Assembly: GCA_000226015.1 (NCBI GenBank)
Contig: JH153778.1
Location: forward strand, 6,950 to 27,451
Reading direction: 5' to 3'
Length of the DNA stretch: 20,502 bases
Source: Mnemiopsis leidyi
Lineage: Eukaryota > Ctenophora > Tentaculata > Lobata > Bolinopsidae
Each line of letters opens with the position of its first letter. Within the stretch, counting starts at the first letter, position 1. A model generated the notes under the pieces. It was given only the letters and a program-made list of their open reading frames with translations. It was not told the DNA's origin and searched no databases. A program made the translations under genes and the position numbers. Of this stretch, positions 1 through 10,100 are shown one piece after another.

Positions 1-850
1 CACGTGTCCCTGTCCTCTCCTCTACATCCTCCCGCCTCAGCATCATCCTCACCAGCCTTGGAGTCTGCCTCCACAAACGCAGGCAGAAACACAGCTCCAA
101 CTACATACACAAACTAAAGGCAGAGCAGCAGAACCGGACTGTTGTCCAGCAGCCGACCTACGGTCAGAGTAAAGTTACTGACATTGCTCTGACCGTTCTC
201 CTGCTTGTGTGTTATCTCCCGTATGTCGGACACCTGCTGGTAGATATCGCGTACAGCGCTACTGACGGGAATGTAGATGAAGGTAAGTTCAAATGTGCGT
301 TCTGAGAAACTGGATGTACTGGGATTTTCGCTCGTTCTGATTTTGATTTTTTTCAAATGCAGATTACAATACAGCAAAAATCACAATATTCCGTCTAGTT
401 TCAGGACAGCTACTCTCTAATTCTTCACAAGAAGGCATGAATGAAGCAGTGTTTGTAAGAGCAGATAGTCCAGGAAGAGGTGACTGCACAACACTATTCA
501 TGACAGGAGTTGTCCTCCCCTTCATCAACTCTGCCTTCGACCCTGTCATCTTCATTATCTACAACGCGGAGATGTCAGCAAGAATGTCGATGAAGCTGCG
601 CGCGGCAGCCAACACGTGCAGGAAGTCCCGAAAAGAGAGCGCAGTTAGGTTCAACATTGAGCCACGCCTCTGCATGATGCCCAGAGCTTCAGGGAAGAGA
701 ACTGGCAGCATGAGTACCTCCCCTCTTAAGAGGTGGGATGAGCAGGAGGTTATCGAGTACAAGGAATCTGACACGGAGAGTGACAGTAGTTTGGAGAGCT
801 TTGAGTACCAGGCCAAGAAACATAAGTCCAGGAGATACAGAAGAAGATGA
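1..850 (+). CDS. Class A (rhodopsin-like) GPCR, 3' part: TM5 end to C-terminal tail
   Basis: Exons are ..3-282 and 405-850. The gene begins upstream of the window. The first exon reads in the frame starting at base 3 and ends in phase 1 at a GTAAGT donor (283). The acceptor TTTCAG ends at 404 and restores the frame. The protein shows the end of TM5, a basic third intracellular loop (HKRRQKH), TM6 with CYLPY in place of the usual CWxPF, a fairly long third extracellular loop with an NSS glycosylation sequon, then TM7 ending NSAFDPVIF, a variant of NPxxY. Helix 8 follows (IIYNAEMSARM), then a Cys-containing basic tail and a Ser/Asp/Glu-rich, Lys/Arg-ended C-terminus. It should signal through G proteins at the plasma membrane. 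The ligand cannot be told because TM1-TM4 are missing. No canonical AATAAA lies between the stop and 1116. Confidence 0.88.
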
Positions 851-1087
851 GATATGACAGACTCCAGGGATTCTGTATCCAAACAACGGTTTATCTATAC
901 TTGGCTAAATTTGGTTCGACCATTTGATACCATTTGAAATTGGCAGAAAGAATCGGAATACACCTATGAGTATGAACCTTAAACCTTATCTTCTGTCCGC
1001 AATCTTTAAGTGAAAACTATATAAATTTTATAGTGAAAGTCTGAAGAATATGGATTATCAATAGCTGATTATTGATACAAAAATCAG

Positions 1088-1093
1088 TTTATT
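1088..1093 (-). terminator. Poly(A) signal AATAAA of the SLC9B gene
   Basis: The minus strand reads AATAAA here, about 24 nt past the SLC9B stop at 1117-1119. It supports the distal C-terminal exon as the gene's end and marks the convergent boundary with the GPCR gene. Confidence 0.6.
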
Positions 1094-1116
1094 ACAATGT
1101 ATTCTTTCCTTTAAAG

Positions 1117-4100
1117 TTAGGCAATTTGAAAGGTTTCATTGGATTTATCAACATCATCCAAACCAGCTAAAGCGTCTGTCTTGTCATTATCGGTATCCGT
1201 CAATCGAATAGGCTGGACTTCTTCAGATCTACAAAAGTAAAAATTAATCAAATGGTTACACCTTGTAAGTGATATTAACTTCAAACTCAGAGTCTCTAAA
1301 ATAGAAGAAAGTGGAGATCATGGAAAACAGGTAAGTGAAGATAGAAGTCCCGAAATTAAGTTACTTGAAATCTAGAAGTTTGGGCCCGAGAAGGGAGATG
1401 AGAGCAGCGCCGGGAGGTGAAGTGACGATGATAGCCAGGACTGCAACACACAGCACTGTCACGCCATACAGTTCGGCAATTTTGTCTTCAGGGAGTGTTT
1501 CCCTCACTCGGTCTAACGCTATCGACCCTATAGCCGCCTGGAAGAGACTAATTCACATTGAAAACTGACGCTATCGACCCTATAGCCGCCTGGAAGAGAC
1601 TAATTCACATTGAAAACTGACGCTATCGGCCCTACAGCAGAGATCCTATAGGCCTTAGATAGTTGCCTAGAAGTGCAAGGGATTATGCTACATTAAATAC
1701 TTAAGACTAAAGCTATTGACCCTATCTCTACTTGCCTACACGTTACATTAAAATCTTAGTGCAGGCATTACATAATACAGTCATCCCCCGATTTACCGGG
1801 CTTTTCGGGGGAAAGAAAAAATGCACGGTAAATCGGGGGAGTGCCATTTGAGGCCCTAATTGGGTCTAAATTGTCTCTTATAAGTCTATATACTGTCTTA
1901 TGTGTCTACATACTGTCTTTTTGTCATTGGAACAATGTTATATAAGTAAAAATTGTTAGTCCGACTGTATTACATAGTTTTGACAACAAAATTTAACAGT
2001 TGCCTTGGAAATAAAATAAATTTCGAGGGAAAGGAATGAGGCCCGGTAAATCGGGGCCCGGTAAATCGGGGGATGACTGTACTTTTTGAAGCTGCCTTGT
2101 TAGAGTCTTGAAAATTATTTGAATCATACACAGAGTGGAAAAGCGCACCGACCTAAAGCTGTCATTATTTGAATTTCAAGAAGAGTTCAAACCTGGACGG
2201 TAGCTTTAGGAGTCCAGGACGCACACATAAAGAGCTTCTCTTTGATTTGAAGAGAGGAACAGTGGACTGAGAGGAAAGCGACAGAGCACCGCAGTAGAAC
2301 CCCTACCGCCAAACAGACTAGACCATAACCTGCGAGGTTTTTGTTTTGAACTAAGTTTTTCTGTCGTCATTATAGAGGTGAAGGACAGTTTGTAACTTAG
2401 GCCAGTTTCCAAATTTGTTTCATATTTTGATCGTCTACTATTCCAAAATGTAAATAGAAGTATACTTCAAAACAGACCGACTATTCGATAATTGAGAAGA
2501 GAGAGCTCTACTTGAGCTCCAACTAGGGTAAACAGCAGCGTTTCGCCAACGAGCCACAACTTCTGTAGAGCTCCAGATATCTCTGTCTGAGATAATATCT
2601 TGTGAAATGTGAAATAGTAAGTCAAAATGATTGATTATCATCATAACTTCAACCTGATACTGTAGTTATATTTGCCTGACTTTGTCAGACCTGCTGCGGC
2701 GCGAATGTGAAAATGGGCCGCAACGTGAGGCTAAGTTGAAGAAGTCGGAAGTGCAAAGTTGAAGTAGTTTCTCCCTGATATCAAACAGTGACTTCTCAAT
2801 ACTTAGGACGGTTAAATATAAAACACCAACCCTCCAGTACCCTGCTACCCTACCTTAGTTTGCCATGTCTGAGCTGCTACAGTTGACATTACCAGAGCCG
2901 CCAGGACCCCAGCTCCGGAGTAAGTAGCTCTCTTCAGTCCGAAGACACAACCGAACCCAGCTAGAGATAGGAGGAGGGTTTGTACAGAGGCTTGGTTAGG
3001 AGACTTGGGAGGGAGGTAAGAGAGAATGTAGCCTAGAAGCATTCCACATACACCACCTGGGAAATGGGAAGGGTAATTCAAACAAGTTCAATATACAAGC
3101 TGTAATGTACACTGTCACATTAAAGTTATTGTTTTGTTGCACAATAACTTATTCTAATTTAGCCCGGTCAACTGAAGGAATCTGCAACAATCTCATAACT
3201 TCTTCAAGTTCACTAACCCAGAACGACCTCTATAGGTCCCCTCAACACAACCAGAGCCAGATGACTACTCTCGGGAAAGACAAAGGTGAGTACGACGCTG
3301 AAGCCGGTGATGGTGAAGGCGTTGTCAGCAGTAGCAGCAGCCATGAGAAGGGTGGGAACCCCGGCCCTCCCCCCGTACCCTCTGTCTATCAGAGATAACA
3401 TGCTGGGGATAACTACTGCTGGGGAAACTCCTGCTATGACAAACCTGCAGAGTGCATTAGTTGAGTGTTGCAGCTGCAAGACAGTTTACTGTTTTAAAGG
3501 AACAGTAGCATCCCGCCAATGAACAGGTTTTAGTGCTAACATATAAAAATCTAAAACTTTGTTGAATTTTTGTGAGTAAGTCTTGTTTGTGACTCATCCT
3601 GCTAAAAGTTTACGACAATTTTAACGAAATGATGTTCTACTACGAAATTACCCGAGAAGAAGAGCCCAGTTCCAAGGAAGGTGAAGGAGAGGTCGGGATA
3701 CAGAGGCGATTATAATAACTTCCACAACACAGGGCAGGACGGAGAGACACGCAACTAAAACCTGAAATAGAGTTCAGATTGCAAACACGCCCTTTAATTT
3801 GTAGGGGGGTTGATAGACATAAATAGATACGAGTTTGATGTTGAAGAAGCTTTCAATTAACATGTGTTAATCGCCCTTTCAATATTTTGGGTTTCTTTGC
3901 TCTTTTCGAATACTACGATTTTACGTAAAATGACAGACAGCCCACGGAGAGAGAAGCCACTTTACTACCTTATTATAAATACACATAGCATTATACGTGT
4001 GTTGTTGAAGTTAACGTCCACACCCACCAGCTGAAAGCACAGCACCATTATGATTAAGTAACATTAAGTAAGTCGTGTAGTGCAGGTAACGGGTAGGCCG

Positions 4101-7100
4101 CCGGCCGTAATTTCCTAGATCTTTCCTTATTTTAGTATTATAATATTAACGGTTAATTAGGTAATCGGACAAGAGTCCTAGAATCAGTTAATTAGACGGC
4201 TTTCCTAGAGTGTATGAGGCCTCTCTTTTTACACTACTAACAGTAAAATTAACAGAGTTATTAAATATTTATCTCTGAGATCGCAAGTGCGCCATCCACC
4301 CTTATGTTTGTTTGTCGCGGTGATACCCGACTCAAGCAGCTAATTAACGGTAGACGGATATAATCTCGTCAAATGTTTGTCTGCTTGTGTTCACACTGGA
4401 GATTATATTTATAGTATAATTATTATAGCGCTTATTGGTTGGGGATCATGATACGGCAGTAAGACTGTTTCATGATGATTCCTAATTCGAATTGTGGATA
4501 GTAACACACCAACGACCTCTTCCGCAAGGACCTTCACAATTATGACTATCATTGACGAGATTATATCCGTCTACCGTTCTAACGAACGGTGAGTCGGGTA
4601 TCACCGCGACAAGACTAGCAGTGATAACAAAATTCTTTGAAATAGAAATGAGCTTTAGACTTTACGGTTCATTGATCTTCATTTTCAATTATTCCTTGAT
4701 CTGTGTGGCAGTGCTTGGTTGGCGACTTGTAATGAGCAATAACCTCTACTGCACGGGTTTAGTCACACTGACGCTTTTCATCTTCTACTCTACCATAGTC
4801 CTTAGTATAGTATTATAGTATACTCCTTACAAGTCACTCCACACTCACCTTCTAAACACGTGACAGTGCGGAGGTTAACTGCCATTTTGTCATGAGGTTC
4901 TGCAGACTTTAACTTTAAATAAGAGAATTTTGTAATTTCTTGTCAAATTTTCGAATAATAAGCCATTCACATTTTTTAACATTAAAAAAATCCGTCGAAT
5001 GTTTTGAAAGGTATAAATATAATGCTTGCTTTTCGATAATTAATGATTTTATAAATCTATTCTTACTCGTTAAGAAGTTTTAATACATTTTTCTAAATGA
5101 ACTGTCTAAATTGGTTAATTTCACTTATTTGCAAACCGAATTCCTATGTAGCAGATAATGTCTTAGTTTATTGGTCGCTATCATTTTTTGTCAAGCATGC
5201 ATTTTTTGTCATTTAATTTAGGTTTACTGTCGAATCAAACTTCACAACTACAATATCACGTTAGCTCTGCTGCTCAGGCACAATATAAACACTCCTTATA
5301 TCAGAACCTGTACCTAGTGTACCCAGATCTGGACCTGTCCAAACTACGACATATTAGGACAAGGACTTGCGGCCTCCCTTGAGCCTCTTAATGATATTGT
5401 TCTTCTTGTGTGTTTATCTAGCCTATCATAAGCCTTTATCTTGCCTCAACGAAACTAAAAAGGACGACAAATCCTTAAACAGTCTAAACCCTATTTCCCC
5501 CATAGGGGCTCTCGCATTAATGCTGCAAACTTAGGCGAAAAAAATGTACATTTAAAAACTGCTCGACAGTTAAACCCGCGGAAACAGGAACGAGCACGGC
5601 CTTGACACTGACTAAACCGGACCAAGGAGCAGTTATATACTGACTATACCGACTAGTCAGTAGTCCCCGAGAAAATGAGCTGTGTCAGTGGAACCTTACT
5701 TCACTGGACACAGCTGATACAGAGCTGCTATCTCCTTTAACAGGTTACCCGCGCTCAACTGCTTAATGCTCTTGTTAGAGATAGACAGATGTCATCCGGT
5801 AAAATCGCTCAGTAATTGAAGTTTTAAAAACGACGTTTAAAGCTGTTTTTTCAGAAAGCCCCCTAATCAGTTAAGTTGTTAGGTATGTTTTGCAAAAGAA
5901 CGATTCTTATTACGATTCAAATATTTTACCTCCCTATACTCTGATAGACATGGTAGAAACATCGAATTACAAAATTCTTGCTGTGCTGGTGCTCCTAGTA
6001 TTTGGAATCCAGCAAAGTTTGGCAGGTATGTTTTAGAGACTTTATTTTCAAAAACTTAAACCAGATTCATAGTCAACCCGATCATTATCATCATCTTAGG
6101 TCTAACTTGAGCTCGAAAATCGTTAAATTGCGCAAAAATATTCAAACTATACAATTTTACAGGTTCACTGCCCATCTGGCCGGACGATTTTAGGTTCAGT
6201 GCCTCGGGAACAATTAGTGGGTACGACTGTGTTCAAATTTACGAGCCTGATGACCTGGGAGATGGTTGGGGAAACAATTACTATTGTTGGAAAAACGACC
6301 GTGTCAGTCCCGGACTTTACTGGACTTGGACAAGTAATCTATGCACATGTCTTCGTAATTGTTTTTTAAATCCTCCGATAACATTTTCTTAAATTACCCC
6401 CCTTCTGATCAATATGTTCAGTTGAACTTTTAGGGATGATTGACCTTTAGTACAGTCACTTCGGAACCAATAGACAGGTATAGCGAGCTTATAAATTACT
6501 ACTAATAATAAACTACAGTAAAACCTTGATTTACCGTGCCTCCATTTACCGTGTACCTCAATTTACCGGGTGTTCTTCCTTTCCCCCGATATTTCTCAAT
6601 AAAGTAAAACCTCTATCTACCGTACCTCTATTTACTGTGCCATTCGATTAACCGGGCCTTCTCCCTTTCCCCCGCAAGGCCCGGTAAATAGAGGTTTTAC
6701 TGTACTACTAACCGCACGGATAAATCGGCTCTGCTCCGACCCGCAGGGCTCGCTCTCCATTGGTTAGAAGAGGGCATGTGTCACTAAATAATACTTGTGT
6801 GCCTCCTAAATAATTTCATTCATAATTTCATTCATAATTTCACCCATAATTTCACATGGAAGACCAAAACCAGGTAGATGATTAAACAAAATAGTCCCAC
6901 AATCGTGCAAGTAAAAAGTGGTAACGCTCTATGTCTAATAGTTACTTTACCGCTGAATGTCCATTTTTGGTCGATTCTGCTCAGTTAATGAAACGCCTGC
7001 AGTACTGCTGCTATTCAATAAAAAATTTAGTCATAAACATCTAGAAATGGGCTTTAGAGGGTCTGGTAAACCGAGTCGACGCCCGTTTTCCCTTGTTTCT

Positions 7101-10100
7101 CGAGAAACCGCTGGACTGCATTCCAATCACAAAAACGGCATCACTAAATTCCTAGTCAATATCAGTTGCTTCAACCCTAGTTGATTAAAGTAGGTCCTTT
7201 GCAAACAGTTTGCGAATTTTTGCAACCAAAGCATTAGTTCTAACTGGGCTGGACTGCCCAGCAGACGCATTTTTACCTAAAACTATTGCCCATAATGAGA
7301 CCTACCTAACGTTCCAGAGACTTCTAAGTCGGTAAGGAGGTTTTATCTAAACGCCTATACAAGCTCTTCATGTGTTTTGATATCCCAATTTAAAATGAAA
7401 AGTGGAAATTTAAAAATACAAGACGTTCAACAGTGTATCAGATCGAAACTCAATAGTCTACTAGTTAGCCGACCTATTACGGCACTGATAAGAACAGGGT
7501 CGTTCGGATATTCTTGATATAGCATTATCTCGTTGATCTCCGAAGACACAGAGTTGAATTTTCTTGTGTAATCCCAGTGGACCCTACTCCTATCGAAGAG
7601 GGCATACAAATCAAACTTGTTCGATTCTAAAAAAATCGCACAAATGTTCTCCTAATTGAGGTCAATCTTCCCCCAAAGTTAAAATATTGATCAGAAGGGG
7701 AGCAATTTAAAAAATGCAATCACCTTGTATTAACGGGAATTCAGATTCAATATTTGACACAAGAATGGCTAGGTTTAAAAATTTAGCCATTAAAAATGAA
7801 AACAAAACTGTTTCAGGTAACACATCAGGAAGAAAGTGCACAAAAGTGGAAGAGGGAGGCAGTGGGTGGGGAAACACGTACATCTGTGTTCCGCAGGGCT
7901 CACACTACAATTTTGTGTGGGGCAGATCGGGTCAGGTGAGTGGATACACTTGCAGCCGCTGGAACGAGCCTGATGATGGAAATTGGAGCGACAATTATTT
8001 GTGTGGGACTGTTTCTACTAGTAAGTTTTTGTATGCGGAAAAAACAATTTAGGTTATAGCAAGTTGCAATATATATAGTTTTTGGTTTAAATGCAGTAGT
8101 AAAGTTATTTGCAACACCTTTGAGTTTAAATCTTACAAAAAATCCTCAAGGTGGTTTTTAAGGTTGTAGTATGAGTTTAAACAAAACAAAATTTTGCATA
8201 TTGGACCCTAAATACAATTCCAGGCAAGCTGTCAAACAAGGCAATAAACTTTCAGAAAAGTGTACAAGTGTCAAACAAGGCAATAAACTTTCAGAAAAGT
8301 GTACAAGTCTCAGCTCCTCCTCCAAACTCAGCACTACAGAACGATTTCCGGTCTACGCAGGAAGCACAATTACAGTTCAGTGCAAGACATCGGGATATAC
8401 GACCTTGTCAGTGACCAGCAACCTTCTCACCTGTAACACAGGGTCTACCTACAATCCACCAGCTACCTGTCTCCTAGGTTACTATAGTTACCGTTTAGGT
8501 TACTAATCTTACTGTAAGGTTTAGGTTACTGTAATTACTGTAAGTTTAGGTTACTATATGTAGTTACTTAAAGGTACTTCAGTACTTCAAGTTGAACCAG
8601 CTGATGAACTACAATAAACTTAATTTCAGACACGTGTGAAGGTTGGCCGGATGCAGTGTCCCATCTGACTGCGGACACAAGTGTGTTCCCGATTGACTAC
8701 GGGACACAACTAACTGTACAGTGTGACACGGGATACAGTGTAACAGCAGGAGACACAGAGATAACCTGCGTCAAGGGAACAACATTCCTCTGGAATGATC
8801 AACCTGAATGTACTTTAGGTAGAGTGTGGTCGGGTGGTGGATGTCAGATAACTAGTTTCAGTTTTATTATGCTAGAAACATATGAAAATAACGGTCATCA
8901 ATTCAATGAGCTAATAGATACGTAGCACATAATAAATCATTACTCCCTGTGTATGACTCATTCACGTTCAGTCGTTCACTCATTACGTGAAATATTTTCA
9001 GACCAGTGCAGCGGACTTCCACCAGGATCGACCTACTTGACGGTTATAAGTTTTCCCGTAGACGTAGGGACAGCAATTACCGTCACGTGTCCCCCCGCTC
9101 TCCTCCACTCCGGATCCAGTGTAATCACGTGTGTCAAGGGTACAAACTTCAAGATGACGGACCAACCCCAGTGTACTCAAGTCGGTAAGTTTAAGGGGGG
9201 TGACCACGGTACAGGTACAGTTATATCGACTTCTATCGTTTCAAGAAGATATAGGCCTGATTTGTCGCGCAACAATGACTACAAACTGAACAAAGGTTTA
9301 TGTTTGTTGGAATTGGGATCAGTGGTAGAGTGGTCTTTGCCCATAGTTTCCAACTTTGTATGGGATTAAATGATAGAGCGGAGTGAACGAGTAAATTTAA
9401 AATAACACCCTTAACCAAGATATAAATCATAGAATAAATACCATTATTGTGAAAGAATGCTTCAGTACCCAACTTTTTTCTTGGCAATGCCAATAAAACA
9501 AATAAGTTTACTCTATAAATTTAAAAATGGCAAACCTTATTTTTGCGGAGAATGTCCAACTTGAGACCTAAACCAGCCCTTAACAGTAAAATGACAAAGG
9601 CTCCTGTCCGTAATGTAGAAGACCATCCTACGTCTATTTCTTGAGCAATGTTTACTTTCGGCACGTTTCTGAGGGATGGTTGGTATGTTGAATGTTAAGG
9701 CGATAATATCAAATGAATGAATATGACAGACTGACATCGACAATCGCAGAAAATTGGTGAAAATAGCTATATAGGTAGAATGATGTAGCAACATTGATGC
9801 TTAATCTCATTCAATTCGCATACTGTCGGTGACAACTGAATTAAAAAGCTCACCTAAAAAGGATTCCAGCAGTTATCATGCCGATAAGCGGTGGGATTTT
9901 GAGAAGTCCCAGCAACATGCCGAGCAGCTTGCCACACACACAGGAAACCAATATACCTGACAGGAAAGCTATGTAAAGCTATTTAAACACGATCTGTTCA
10001 GCATTTTTTGCTTTTACTTTGTCAGGATTTCAGGATTTATTAAGTTTAGCGTCTATATCTAAATTAAATAATCATTGCAATTTTTGCAACCTAATCGAAC

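Larger units (their letters stand above)
3762..5949. other. 3' part of SLC9B intron 4, upstream of the nested gene
   Basis: This is AT-rich non-coding DNA in which I see no exon of SLC9B. It holds two oppositely oriented copies of the 61-bp miniature element and one possible but unsupported plus-strand exon (about 5222-5382). The promoter of the nested plus-strand gene should lie near its right edge, but I see no convincing core element. Confidence 0.5.

Noticed and set aside
559..886. Minus-strand ORFs under the GPCR exon
   Set aside because: The plus strand encodes a clear TM7 and splices in frame to TM6; the minus ORFs are shadows.
2206..2412. Minus-strand ORF read straight through
   Set aside because: Overlaps SLC9B exon 9 (2193-2329) in a different frame; only the exon frame carries the WTPKATVQ motif.
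2438..2644. Minus-strand ORF read straight through
   Set aside because: The real coding part is SLC9B exon 8 in another frame (2478-2586).
3105..3522. Plus-strand ORFs over 3105-3398 and 3286-3522
   Set aside because: They lie antisense to SLC9B exon 6, whose minus-strand reading matches the family with correct splice sites.
4312..4612. One 301-bp MITE with 61-bp terminal inverted repeats
   Set aside because: Each 61-bp arm has its own 8-bp direct repeats, and a third arm exists alone at 18758, so two separate insertions fit better.
4552..4818. Plus-strand 88-codon hydrophobic ORF
   Set aside because: It starts inside a miniature transposon and has no homology or splice context I can see.
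6957..7184. Plus-strand 75-codon ORF
   Set aside because: Within intron 2 of the sushi gene; no match to its repeats and no acceptor/donor pair in phase.
7427..7609. Minus-strand ORF in the nested gene's intron 2
   Set aside because: Short, no homology and no splice support; it does not match any missing SLC9B segment.
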